This document shows positions 41,960 to 54,354 of a stretch of DNA of 64,000 nt, one piece after another. The DNA comes from Plazaster borealis (taxonomy: Eukaryota > Echinodermata > Asteroidea > Forcipulatida > Labidiasteridae). The DNA lies in contig CM037472.1 in NCBI GenBank assembly GCA_021014325.1, forward strand, positions 21,747,063 to 21,811,062. The letters run 5' to 3'. Below the pieces are notes generated by a model. That model did no database searches. It had not been told where the DNA came from and worked only from the letters and a program-made list of their open reading frames with translations. Made by a program: the position numbers and the translations under genes. Each line of letters begins with the position of its first letter. Positions within the stretch are counted from its first letter, which is position 1.

Positions 41960-42934
41960 GAACATTTCAGATCTTTAGAACCACAGCTGTTATGATTCAA
42001 ATATTTGCATCATAATATGTGAAAGTTTGATGTATGAAGTTTTTAATATTATAAATGACCCGATTTTACCTTACTTTCTTTGCAAACCGGAAGTTCAAAT
42101 AAAATTTATATTATAAAGGTTTATATAATGGTTTTTATGATGGTTTTTATGTTCACATTTATACTAACTTTTAATAGATACAACAACTTTTTCAACTACT
42201 GCCATGTGGAACACCTTGTTTTTGTTAAAACAAAAATTAATTTCTGTCTAGTTTGTTAGTGTTACATTAACATAATAATAATAATAACAAAGAGTATTTC
42301 TCATTATGCTATTCCTACTTCACAAAGGCGCAAAAATGCAACATACAAGCAAAAGTGGCAATCCAATTACAAATATAAACTACAATACATAATTAAAATA
42401 TACAACAATTCTAGAGTTACATAAAGGTTAATTTGAACAAATGAGTCTTGAGGGAAAATCTGAAGTTTTGTACAGAAGAATTCCTTTGACTATTTTGTGG
42501 CAATTCTTTCCTGAGTGTGAAGGCCCAGCATGTGCAAATGACCAATCCTCCCATGAATGATTATTCTCAGGTACACATTACAAATAGTCTGGTCTCATTT
42601 TGCACGAAGCGCATACATTACACGTGCACACGCTCCACAGAGATACTGTATAAAGCATACTTAGGTCAACGGTTTGTTGTTGACTGCTTGTTTCTGTGAC
42701 AGTGTATACAAAATATCATGTCAGAAACATTAGAAGAAAACCTTAATCTTACTACATGTAATACTTTGGAATCAATGTCTGTTGAAAAAACACCTGCCTT
42801 TATAAATCTGATACAGTTATGCAAGGTATCATGACCTCTAACGCTTTTCCAATGGACGGTTTAGCTGGCATGGTAAGCTGAAAGTCGATACTGCTTTAGA
42901 GTGCCTTTGAAGTTACAAACAATCCGAATATAAA

Positions 42935-44605
42935 CTAGAATTTAGTGTTTGTCAAACAAACACTAGGTGTTCGGGAATCATTCGGGAATCGTTAACTTTT
43001 TAAATGTAGCCCTAGTCTTGAACTATCTGATGCCCAACTATGAACATCATAGCTTTCAAATTCAATGAGATACAGCTAATACCAAATAGTCCTTTTTTCA
43101 ACTTTAAAAACCTTGTAATTCGACACCTGGTGACATCATCATGACGTAACAACTTTTAGAATCATCTACAAGTTATACTCTATAACGACATGCAAAGTTT
43201 CAAGTTGATTCGATTTTCGCAACTATGCGTTTGCTTGTGGACAAACGACTTTGAGAAGATGAATAAAAACTAAAAAACTAGAATTTAGTGTTTGTCAAAC
43301 AAACACTAGGTGTTCGGGAATCATTGTGGTCAGTGTCGTGTTAATGTGTGAACTAATTCATTGAATCGATGAAAAGATTGTTGATATCTTTTGAAATTTC
43401 AAAGAAAGTAAAGTGTAAATCTACTAAGTTTATAGCTTTAGTTTACACGGGAAATAAATGCTAACTTGAGCTCTAGAACGTGTATTAATTGAACATCTAT
43501 GAAAATAGTCAAAAGCTGAACTGATTGTACACAAGACTTTTACTTAAGTGATTTTTCGAAATAATAAACTTTAGATAGATCAAGTTAAACTGCACCTTTA
43601 AGATGGCTTCATAATATGACAATTGATAACGTAATTTCAACAGGATCTTAAATTGTGGATGTTACAAATCCCGGCTTGAATACATGCAAGGTTTTAGCTT
43701 AATCGCGCATTTTTGCCGTAAATATAAATCTTTGAAAAGTGTACGTCACGTGACACTTGATGAAGTCATCGTAAATACGAATCAACCAAGTGGCTATTAA
43801 CCACAATGCCAACAAAAGGCTAACACGAAGGTTATGCACTTTTAGCTATCGATGGACTATCGATGGACTACCATCGAACGACGTAGTATTCCGAGTCGGC
43901 ATTTTGACCACTAACTTGATATAGCGCCACCATTGCTGGACATGCAGGCCTACTAGTGGGTTATCGTGGACTTCAGATATTAAACTTTGATTCATTGTCA
44001 TTCAATACCTGATGACGTCATCATGACATCATTAGGTTTGTGTCGTCTTGATACTAAGGTTCAATTGTCTGATGAGTTTCAAAGTTCAATTCAATTTCAA
44101 TCTTGAGTTATGTTATAGAAAAGCCTGAAAATGATGTTTTTCAAGAAAAAACCCCAAAGGCAAACTTTGACCTAGGGTAACGACCGGGAAGAGAAGGTCA
44201 TACGATTTTGACGTAAACTTTTTAAATGTAGCCCTAGTCTTGAACTATCTGATGCCCAACTATGAACATCATAGCTTTCAAATTCAATGAGATACAGCTA
44301 ATACCAAATGGTCCTTTTTTCAACTTTAAAAACCTTGTAATTCGACACCTGGTGACGTCATCATGAGGTAACAACTTTTAGAATCATCTACAAGTTTTAC
44401 TCTAACGACATGCAAAGTTTCAAGTTGATTCGATTTTCGCAACTATGCGTTTGCTTGCGGACAAACGACTCTGAGAAGAAGAATAAAAACTAAAAAAACC
44501 CACAAAAAAAACGAACAAAAACAATAGGTGTTCGGCTGTTGCCCGAACACCTAAAAAACCCTGAACAAAAACAATAGGTGTTCGGCTGTTGCCCGAACAC
44601 CTAAA
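42935..44605. mobile_element. Hairpin-bearing element with a duplicated 290-bp block
   Basis: The blocks 42991-43279 and 44212-44501 are almost identical. Hairpins built on tagtgtttg/caaacacta sit at 42943-42965 and 43286-43308. A different hairpin, aggtgttcgg/ccgaacacct, sits at 44526-44552 and 44576-44602. The word aggtgttcgg also follows the first two hairpins. No transposase is present. Confidence 0.6.
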
Positions 44606-44694
44606 TATATCTCATACATGTAAAAGTAGAGTAAAGTCTGAGCCAATATGGCTCATCAGGCCGTTGTTTACATCCTGTTTCCTTGGCATTAAAG

Positions 44695-44915
44695 AACTGA
44701 TAATATTTCTATTCCCCCTGGACAGGATGCCAGTCCATCGCAGGTTACTCCCCAGCTCTCGCCGGTACCCATTTGTACTCCTGGGTGAAGAGAAGCAATA
44801 ATGGTTAAGTGTCTTGCTTGAGGACACAAGTGTAACGACTGGGACTCGAACCCACACTCTGCTGATCAGAAACACCAGAGCTTGAGTCCAGTGCTCTTAT
44901 CCGCTACGCCATACA
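44695..44915 (-). mobile_element. tRNA-derived SINE, minus strand
   Basis: The head reads tggcgtagcggataagagc and ...gtgggttcgagtcccagtc, like a tRNA-Leu with a long variable arm and a CAA anticodon position. A body follows (cttgtgtcctcaagcaagac) and ends gatggactggcatcctgtcc. It shares the head and body start with 58638-59028. Confidence 0.7.
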
Positions 44916-46033
44916 TGTTAAGTACATATTGCCATAAGTTATTTATTTGTAACAGATAAATCTCATGTACTACAATTGAAGCTACTGGTTACTACTACTA
45001 TACCTTCAACCACTACTACTTTATTATTATTATATTATTATTATTATTTATTTGACCTCAATAATACAAGAACAAAACAAACAATACAAGGCAAAAATTA
45101 AGAACTATAAAACCAAAACAGAAACAACAAAGCCAAACATAATTACAGGCCCAACCCTTAAACAGACGGAACAGCAATATATGAAAATGATGAAACGAGG
45201 GCAACTAGAACAATGAAAAATTAGTGCATGAGGGGAGCATGCAAGTACAAGAAGTTAATCTGGGGAAGGACACAAGAACAAATTACCCAACAAAAGGACA
45301 AAACAATACTATGTGGGTAGAGACAAGACAAGTAAACTAAATCACTGTTGCTCTATGCACTAACTACCACTACTACATCTGATGCCATAAATTTACTTCA
45401 GTCCCCCCCCCAACCCTTGACCGGTTTCTCTTGGGGGAAAAATAAGCCCCGCCCCCCCACACCAACCTTCAGTTAAATTGTTAATAATGACACCACCATC
45501 TATCCCAACACACCAATAACGTGTAAATAGCTGGCATACAATGACAATACAAATTTACAAGCTTTTACATTGGGTTTTTGTCTTTCTTAATTGTTGAACA
45601 CATTAACGTGAGCTCTGCATACACCAAATGGAAACAACTGTGTACTGTCAATCGATCTTAAAAACATATAAAAATAAACCTTTCTCACGGCTTGAATGAT
45701 TCCTGGGTTATTTCAAGTTTCTGGCATAAACAAAATAAAATGTAAGTATATACAATATATTATGATATGTCAATGGTTGCATCACCTCACATTATACAAG
45801 AATTTATACAGAATTAGGTGCTACATACTTCATGGTTATACTGCCCTCTTGGGCAGACACGGAATTCCTTGGGATACGATGACGTATGCACAAAACCCGT
45901 CACGAACGCTCAGTACATGCCGGATACCAAACACAGGGCAAACCGGCTAAACAGACAAACAAGACATTACGGTACACAACTCATTTACACATAACCTTAA
46001 TTATGAGCAACCATGCTCATAAAACCACTATGA

Positions 46034-46110
46034 AGGACACCTCGTCCTACCACATAAAACACAATGGACACCTCGTCCTACCACATAAAACACAATGGAC
46101 ACCTCGTCCA
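46034..46110 (+). repeat. 31-bp tandem repeat, 2.5 copies
   Basis: The phrase ggacacctcgtcc recurs at 46034, 46065 and 46096 with ataaaacacaat between. Confidence 0.8.
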
Positions 46111-46831
46111 TAACCATGTCTCACAACACACAAGAACAACATGGGTCACATGACCCGGTTACAGGTCCCCTACCTGACCTCCACAGATGAACAACATGTA
46201 ACACACCTTGCCCTACAAATTAACAAATGTAAACAACTTTAGTTGTACTCCTACAACATCACAATTTTAGAAAGCCTATAATTATTATTCCCCAAGTTGG
46301 AACGTACAAGGGGACATTAAAAAATAGCCCCAACGGTACCGAAGGGCACTATAAATTAAAATTCATGAAGCTGTAACAAAAATACCAAATGCACTAAAGT
46401 TAACCACATTGGAATTTCCCGCAAGTTGGAAAAACGAGGGGACAGGTAAACTAGCCCCATCGAAACCGAAGGGCACTAGTGTTAAATACTTTTACCAAAT
46501 CGATTGATCTTAAAGTTATAACTACAGCTACAATTTTTTTGTGTTAGAAATAGACAAGTTACTGTAATTTTTCTGCAAAACATGCCATCCTCACACACAG
46601 GAGTGGAGACCTGGGGAGGCGGAGGGCTGAAAGTGTTTCTCAAAAACAAGCTATGACAAGAGTGATACCCACTAACTTGAATTCCCGCCTTGCATTCCCG
46701 CTTAAAATAAATACACCAATCTTATTGGTCTAAAAACTGAAGAAGATCTGACTTTTATCTCCCGTTTATCCCTGGATATAGCGCCCCTGGATATTGACTG
46801 CCTGCCCATATCCAGGGACCCTCAAACTCTG

Positions 46832-46839
46832 TATAAATA
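46832..46839 (+). promoter_or_regulatory. TATA-box-like motif
   Basis: TATAAATA, followed by gcgccacc, lies about 70 bp before the first diverged satellite units. No transcript evidence is available, so this is only a motif match. Confidence 0.2.
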
Positions 46840-46900
46840 GCGCCACCAACCAGCTTGCACATTTTTTGCACAAACACACACACACACACACATACCCACC

Positions 46901-47545
46901 CTGCATTACTCATGTGGACATGGTGCACAGAGCACTATCGACATTCGCAGTGTGGACACTAAACTAACACTGCATTACTCGTGTGGACTTAGCGAGTGCA
47001 TTATTGCTGCACATTCATAATGTGGACTTGTGTTAATTAGTCCATTTGTTCATACTGCATGTGGACTTGGGCATATCAAATACTACACAGTCACAATGTG
47101 GACTTGTGTTAAATGTGTCTATTTGTCCATACTGCATGTGGACGGGATGGGCATATCAAATACTACACAGTCACAATGTGGACTTCTGTTAAATGTGTTC
47201 ATTTGTCCATACTGCATGTGGACTTGTGCATATCAAATACTACACAGTCACAGTGTGGACTTCTGTGTCTATTTGTCCATACTGCATGTGGACTTGATGG
47301 GCATATCAAATACTACACAGTCACAATGTGGACTTGTGTTAAATGTGTCTATTTGTCCATACTGCGTGTGGACTTGATGGGCATATCAAATACTACACAG
47401 TCACAATGTGGACTTGTTTTAAATGTGTCCATTTGTTCATACTGCATGTGGACGGGGGCATATCAAATACTACACAGTCACAATGTGGACTTGTGTTAAA
47501 TGTGTCCATTTGTCCATACTGCATGTGGACTTGTGTATGTTTGAT
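46901..47545 (+). repeat. Satellite array, 73-80-bp units
   Basis: gcatatcaaatactacacag recurs at 47071, 47151, 47228, 47301, 47381 and 47458. Each unit has two TGTGGAC half-sites (actgcatgtggac and cacaatgtggac). Diverged units extend left to about 46901. Confidence 0.9.
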
Positions 47546-48682
47546 GATTGCATTTTTTGTACAATGATATAAACAAGTTCATTTGTTCTTGAATCATACT
47601 GTCAACTCCCCAACGATTATTCTAGATCAACTTAAAATGTCACAATCAGAAGGGAAAACGTAGTATATCTAAAAGTTTCAACATTCCTTGGGCCCAAATA
47701 ATGCCCCCAAATATAAAATTCATCTACAACAAAATATAAATACAATAATTGTTCAACTATTTTTTTATGCTCAACAAACAGCCTGTCTATCTTTATTTAT
47801 TGTTTTCCAATCATCGAATACAAATAGGTTTGTAGCACTTGTCCACCTAGCAAGGTAAAGCATCAGATTTGCTGGATGTATGTAATCTTAATGTTGGAGC
47901 ATGATGATGATCCACAATCCTCAAAATCCATTCTATTTTCTACATGGCACTGTCCCTGTCAACCTGCAGGCTTTAAAGCTTATCAGACCTACATGTTGAA
48001 TTATTCAGCAATAGACCAATTTAACTGGACACCACAGACATCACCGTTGTATAATCTATTCACAAGCTATTCACGGTAGAAAGTTAATATGGTCCAAAAT
48101 AATATATTAAAAAGAATTGCACAAATTCTATTTCAAACTTATTGGATTCTTTTTCTTAATAAATCGATTATGAAAAAAAAGCATCTGTTTTTGTTCTCAT
48201 TCCGTTTCTGTGGTTTAAATGCACAAAATTGAAGCCAGTAAAAATACTCAAAGGTACTTACTCTTTTGAGAAAGGATTATAAAAGTTACATGTAGACAAT
48301 CTTTAGGATCAAGTGTATCAAAATCAGGTTAATGATATGATTCTTGTGTAAAGAAACTATTTCCCCTTTTTTTGCAGTTTTTTTCAACTTGACAAAGGAC
48401 AGTTTATCCAACACAGTCATTCCTTGTCAATGTGCCCCCTCCCCCATAATTTTACAGTGCCTCAGGTGACCCCCACAAAAAAAGATAATGTCTCTCCCTC
48501 ATATGAAGTACAGTTAAAAATAAAACTTGCCCCCCCCCCTCCCACCAGTTCCTGGCTACAGTTCCGCTGGCTTCAAACCATGAAATTTTAGTAACATTTT
48601 GCACCTATTCCACCTCTGTAATTTTAAAATGGGACTAAAGCATAAATGGACAAACTTGTTCATTCAAATTATTCTTCAACAA

Positions 48683-49450
48683 ATTTACAGACTGAACATT
48701 GAAAACATCTAACAAACGCTCATCTTCTTAATTATTTTAAGCTGGAAGTAGAGTAACAATGAACCTGAGGTCCACTCAAAAACTTCATCAACAAGTTTAC
48801 ATATCAATGTAAACACCTTAAAACTGATTATCTGAAGGTTCTATTGATTTTAAACGATCTCAAGTAAAGAAGGACCATTTAAAAATGTTATCAACAAACT
48901 TGCATAATGTAAACACCCACAAATGATCAACTTTGTTTAAACAATAATCTAATTGATCAATGATTAATTATTCAACAAACATAAAATCTCTCCTGAAAGA
49001 GTGGCGACTCTGAGAAGAACCGATTGATTTTCTCAACGTTTCTCCTAAAGACGATCAGAGTATACTGAATGAAATGTAATTTACAGACTGAACATTGAAA
49101 ACATCTGACAAACTCTCATCTTCTTAATTATTTTAAGCTGGAAGTAGAGTAACATGAACCTGAGGTCCACTCAAAAACTTCATCAACAAGTTTACATATC
49201 AATGTAAACACCTTAAAATTGATTATCTGAAGGTTCTATTAATTTTAAACGATCTCAAGTAACGAAGGACCATTCAAAACGTTATCAACAAACTTGCATA
49301 ATGTAAACACCCACAAATGATCAACTGATCAATGATTAATTATTCAACAAACATAAAATCTCTCTCCTGAAAGAGTGGCGACTCTGTGAAGAACTGATTG
49401 GTTTTCTCAACGTTTCTCCTAAAGACGATCAGAGTATATGCTGATTGAAA
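48683..49450. repeat. About 397-bp tandem duplication
   Basis: tttacagactgaacattg starts both copies (48683 and 49080), and similarity runs through the whole unit. Each copy ends with a gagtggcgactctg / gacgatcagagtat piece related to the foldback at 52549-52779. Confidence 0.8.
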
Positions 49451-50124
49451 TGTACAGGAAACCAACTGGCTCTTCTCAGAGTCAACACCCTTTAAGAAAA
49501 AGATTGACATTGTACATGTAGTCTGTTGCACAAGTTTACATGTTTTTTTCTTTTTTGGTTGAGGTGTTTATGTGTTTATGTGTTTGTTTGTTTTTTAATT
49601 TTTTTATTTATTAATTCACTCATATTCATTTATTGGTGATCATTAACAACTAATTCAACAACACAACGATTACTTTCGATAAAAAAACATGGACCGTGCA
49701 AGTCTTGTGCGTGCAAAATATTTAGTGGACCATTGTGTTCCCGGGTACATTATAACAAAATCAAAGGATTATACATGATTGGTTTTGGGATGAATGCATT
49801 CATTTCAGTCATCTTCTTTTCAAAACATACATCTCAAAATAAACTTACAATGGTATCTGTTTGATCAAGCCATTTTGCACTCGTTCTCAAGGCTGAGAAA
49901 CACTACAGCCAGTAACGTTTCTCAGATTCTCAGCGGACACGAAAAATATTCCCTTTCTCTAAAACTCATAAGTGCAAAAGGAATAATTTCTCAAATGTTT
50001 TATACTATCAACAGCTGCAGTGGATCTTACCCAAAAAAGATTGGTTTACATTATTTTTTTAGGGTGACAACCAAATGCATACAATATCTTTCAGGTGAAT
50101 AATATATATCTTTTACTTTGCCCT

Positions 50125-50285
50125 ACACCGATGTGTGATAAGCACTGTATAATCAGTGCTTTCAAGTTCTGTGAGGGGAAATAAGCCCACAGGCAACTCG
50201 GGTGCGATTCGAACCCATGGCTACCATACATATGACTAGAGCAGATGTCTTAACCACTAGACCAATGAGCACGGCCAATGACGAA
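50125..50285 (-). repeat. tRNA-derived repeat
   Basis: The minus strand carries TGGTCTAGTGG (A box) and GGGTTCGAATC (B box), then cacccgagttgcctgtgggc and an agcactg...cttatcacac tail. It is the same family as 36190-36330. Confidence 0.65.
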
Positions 50286-51611
50286 GGGCCAGTTTGAATC
50301 CAGCATTGTTAGCATCAGGTAAACAATTAAATATCTATTGTATCTGCATCGGGTAATGGATATCATTTTCAATTTGCCCTGCACCAATGTGTGATAAGCA
50401 CTGTATACCGATGGAAATTGTACATCTATTTAATTGTTTGTGGTACCTACTGCCAATAATACAGGATTCTAACTGGCCCCTCATCATCGGACATGCTCAG
50501 TGGTCTAGTGTTTAATACATCTGCTCCAGTCGTACTTGCATGGTCGATACAGTCAAAGTTGAGAAAAAAGCAGAATGTAAACTGACGTGTCTTTACAGTT
50601 GACATAATATTAGAAAAAACGGCCCTTAAAAATATGGGCTTAATCCTTCATCTGAATTAGAAAAATAGTGAAAACAGCAAGCAAATTTGTCACCAATTAA
50701 CTAGAAAAATGTTTAAAAACTCAGCATTTCATTGCTCACAACAACCATTTACAAAAAGTATCATTTTCCCAGCTCAACTACTCTTAAGCTTTGCCTAAAA
50801 TAAAGTTTGCATTGCCAAAATGAAGTTTGCATTGGGCTACATCTGGGTGAACACATGCACATTTCTACATTTTAGCACATTGGTTTGTTTTCATTCATCC
50901 CTCAAAATAAAGTTTTCAAAGCATTCAGAATGAGTGACACAATACTGAAGAACAATATTGCTATTATGTTGCTAAATTTGGAAATGCACAGGTTTTAATT
51001 GCCATAAACTTTCAAGGCATTCATCAACACAATCACAAAATGGGTATCAAAACCACATGGAAAAACCTGCCCGACTTTAATTCTTTACACACCACAAAAG
51101 CCTGGCAATCTTTGATATTGCATACTTTTTGTTTTAGTATTATGTTATTAAAATCAGTTTTTATAATCTCATTAAAATTACATCATGTATTTATTTTTCT
51201 ACATGAATTTATTACCCATTATGCTCTTTAAAGATGTTTTCTTGATGCAACCAACCTGACAAAGCTTTTTCATCAGACGTGCTTCTATTTTCATGAAAAA
51301 AAAAGCATTGAAACATTGAACAAACACTGACAGCAATATTATGGTGACCATATCAAGTAACCTTGACACAAGATCACAAAAGCATGTTATGAGCCTTGTC
51401 TAGAATTGCATAATGACCCAAAAATGAAAGTAAAATTGTCATTTTTTTCAAAATTGGGACAATAACATTTCAAAATTTGGTTCATCTAGGTTAGCAGATA
51501 CAATGATCAAACATTCCTCGGGAAATGTCCTCTCAGTCTTAATACTTAGTCCCAGGTTGACATGGACCACACTGTTGTTTTGGTTTTGACTGTAATATCT
51601 CCAATTTTACC

Positions 51612-51841
51612 TTACTTTTGTTTCATTCTGCTCAGCTTTGTTAAATTGTTCTTCACCCAATATTTGACTGCCCGCCAATCTCTGTTCCCCAGAGATGGAT
51701 GGGCAGCCAAGGCTTGTTCACAAGCAAGTTTCCCAGGAAGCTTGTTCTGTCTGATATAAGAGCCCAGCGATGCGTACACAGCACTTTTCTCTTCTTGTGT
51801 CCATGCTCGTTTCTCTGTTATCTTTTTCTTAGCACCAACAG
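51612..51841 (-). CDS. Recombinase-like gene: C-terminal Myb/SANT-like exon with stop
   Basis: The acceptor is cttcaag and the stop TAA is at 51612-51614. It reads KKKITEKRAWTQEEKSAVYA and continues through RQNKLPGKLACEQAL to RDWRAVKYWVKNNLTKLSRM. The WTxEE...W...VKxWV spacing is that of a Myb/SANT-like DNA-binding fold. Similar C-termini occur, from memory, in recombinase-like proteins of fish. No lesion is seen here. AATAAA on the minus strand lies about 400 bp downstream (51190-51195 and 51208-51213). Confidence 0.8.
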
Positions 51842-52548
51842 CTTGAAGAAAAACAAAAAGAAAAGAAAATTAAATAAATCACAAGGAAAACAGACAATGA
51901 GCCTTTTAGATTTATTTTGGGTGAACAAAGAAATATTGACTGGGAGGAGAGTGAGGGTTGATGCGCTCTTACTCTACCAACAGAGCCATGGAAGCCCTAT
52001 ATTGGTAAAAGGAATACACAATGAGGAAATGTTTGTGATTTTTGTTTTGATGTCTGATGACAGTATAATAATATAGTTGAACAATCTATACTGCCCCACC
52101 CTCAATAGAGACTGAAAAAAAATGGAGGCGGCTAACATTGGTAATAGCTCAGCTGACAGAGTACCTGAATGGCAATACTATAATATTTCCTATTCAGAAT
52201 CTCTGCTGTTTTATTCAGTGTATACATAAAAAGCTTGTATCCCTTAGAAGTGCATTCTCACTGCTGCTGTTTACTGGGTTGTATAAAACCAGGGGGAGAT
52301 GATCCCTGGGTTATCAGCAGTACTGTCTGGCTTGTGAATGGACCCCACGGAGCAAAGGAAGCATTGTACATGACCTCCCATCAACCATAGGGCTGGTTAA
52401 CTCTTGGTATAGAGTGATCATATGGTAATTGAGAGGTTGATGGTTCAAACTTAGTATCAGCCAAAATTTCTTTGTTCACCCTTTATATATAAATATGTAA
52501 ACATAAAATAAAGATAGAGTGACAACAAAAACATAAACAAAATGCTAA

Positions 52549-52779
52549 TAAGGTTTGCGGTAAACCATGTGATGACAACCTCTCTTGTGAGTTGGGGTGG
52601 TTCTGAAAATAACCGTAGGTTTCAACTCGAAGTTTCGATCAGTATGCTCTGATCATCTTAATCCTGACGAGACGATCAGAGAATACTGATTGAAATGTTG
52701 AGTTGGAACCTACGGCTCTTTTAAGAACCACCCCAACTCATAGAGAGATTGTCATAACATGGTGTTACCGCAAACCTTA
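52549..52779. mobile_element. Foldback MITE-like element, GGTTTGCGGT ends
   Basis: Left taaggtttgcggtaa and right ttaccgcaaacctta are inverted. The inner arms gagttggggtggttct and agaaccaccccaactc also pair. It lies in the last intron of the recombinase-like gene. Confidence 0.75.
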
Positions 52780-52885
52780 CTGGATCATAGTTCCAACATG
52801 CAAAGTTTCAAATCCAACTTATAAACAAATTTGCAATGATTATGTTGGATTAAGGTATAAAAGTGCACAAAACATAAAAACTTAC

Positions 52886-52912
52886 CTCTCTTACATCCAC
52901 TTTTACGTGCCC
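52886..52912 (-). CDS. Recombinase-like gene: 27-nt basic linker exon
   Basis: The acceptor is atttag and the donor is gtaagt. It reads G-ARKSGCKR and is phase 1 at both ends. It is supported by the joining frame with the SANT-like exon. Confidence 0.62.
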
Positions 52913-54324
52913 CTAAATGGAAAAAAGCACAAGTAAGACAGTTAATAGAAAGGTTAACTGCTCGAAAGGAGCAGTGTTGCTCTCAAAGAAAGACACAATT
53001 ATTGGTATGGTCAATGAGGCTGTCAACTTAAAAAGACTACTAATACAAACTGCATTGTCAACAAAACAATATTAATCATCCAATGGTTGATGCATTTCTT
53101 AAAAACTACACCACTAAAATATTTCTAAGACTATCACAACAAAATGTGAAAGTTTTCGTAGATGAAATAGTGCTGGTGAACATAGACTATTGTCCAGCCC
53201 TGTGGACAGGGGCCTTTAATTTGTTTATAATTGTGAACAACAAATCAGTTATGATTCGTGTAATGTTTATTACAACAAAATAGTATCTCAATAAGATTAC
53301 ATAATTTGTCCCCAACATATTAAACCCAATTACAAATACAAGACCCATCTAATATCCCGGTCACACATAGATGCCGCTTCTACTGTGATGGAAAAATGGA
53401 CGAGAGCGTGGCCAATTGCGGACCAATCGTGGCCAATCGCGGACCAATCGTGGGCCAAACTTTGGAGGATCATCATACAGCGGGGTGGGCTCTCGTAGGT
53501 CGGGAAGCTGCAAGCTCTCCCAAAACTTATTTTTAACATGTTCACACATAGACGTCGGTTCTACTACGATGGAACAGTGGCCGAGAAAGTGACCAATTGC
53601 GGACCAATCGTGGTCCAAAGGTCGGAGGATCTTCAAAAGTGTGGTTTGGTCGGGGTGGGATCTCCTAGGTCAGGAAGCTACAAGCTCTCCCCACACTTGT
53701 TTTGAACATGTTCAAAATAAGCGTAGCCGTGTCATGCCCAACAATAAGCGTGGCAAAGTCGTAGTGGGAACGCCATTATCGTACAAGCAGCATGGTAGCA
53801 TCGTAGTGAGACCTCTGTGGTTGTTATAAAAACGCATCACCGTCGGCAAACATTTCGAAGTATAGAAAACCGCTCTGTCGGCATGGGTCTTGGTGTAATC
53901 GTCAATAATCGTAGTGGCAGTGAGTCAGAAACACTTTTTACGTAAAAAAGTTGGGCGGAGTCTTCAATTTTCCAAATTGCTTGATTTTGACGGCGATCAT
54001 ACCCCGACTTGAATTTTTTTCAGATCGGGGTGATTGGCACGATCTTCTCAAGGTCATAAGGCTGTGTGAACAGAATAATAGACATCGCGGGGTAATTTCA
54101 CGGCGATTGTGCCCTGATTTTATGTTTTTTTCAGATCAGGATGATCGGCATGATCTTCGTAAAGTCGTAGTGCTGTGTGAATGGGGTATAAGGTGGGAAT
54201 GTCTGTTGCAAGTGCAGTCAGGCTCATACTCTTATCAGTTTATTTACAAGATTTTCTGTAAAAGCTTTTCAGTTTACTGAAAACAGTATGGTGTGGATTG
54301 TTCTTAGAAAAGATTCATTCTTAC
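52913..54324 (-). other. Intron of the recombinase-like gene
   Basis: Apart from the element at 53353-54191 no structure is recognised. Confidence 0.55.
53353..54191. mobile_element. CpG-rich element with GTGTGA-type ends and an internal duplication
   Basis: Left atatcccggtcacaca and right tgtgtgaatggggtat are imperfect inverted ends. Inside, a unit of about 181 bp is duplicated (from 53360 and from 53541; ccaattgcggaccaatcgtgg). No protein is encoded. It lies in an intron of the recombinase-like gene. Confidence 0.6.
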
Positions 54325-54354
54325 CTGGGTGCCTTTTCTTTGGGGACCCTGCAT
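54325..54354 (-). CDS. Recombinase-like gene: 30-nt basic linker exon
   Basis: The acceptor is cctccag and the donor is gtaaga. It reads D-AGSPKKRHP and is phase 1 at both ends. SPKKRHP looks like a nuclear-localisation or phospho-site patch. An earlier AG (high end 54365) would shift the downstream frame into a stop, so this acceptor is preferred. Confidence 0.62.

Larger units (their letters stand above)
39801..51611. other. Intergenic region between the two genes
   Basis: No coding exon is recognised. Besides the repeats listed separately, it holds a truncated GGGCCC-family half (40352-40455), AAT/TTA microsatellites (about 42272 and 45013), a short duplicated block (46295-46360 and 46420-46485), a CA run (about 46870-46892) and C-rich runs near 45400-45460 and 48530. 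Confidence 0.65.

Noticed and set aside
44826..44915. tRNA-Leu gene on the minus strand
   Set aside because: It has A and B boxes, but the acceptor stem does not pair and a SINE body follows; called a SINE head.
47030..47567. Open frames of 74-128 codons in the satellite
   Set aside because: They are translations of a tandem repeat; not called as genes.
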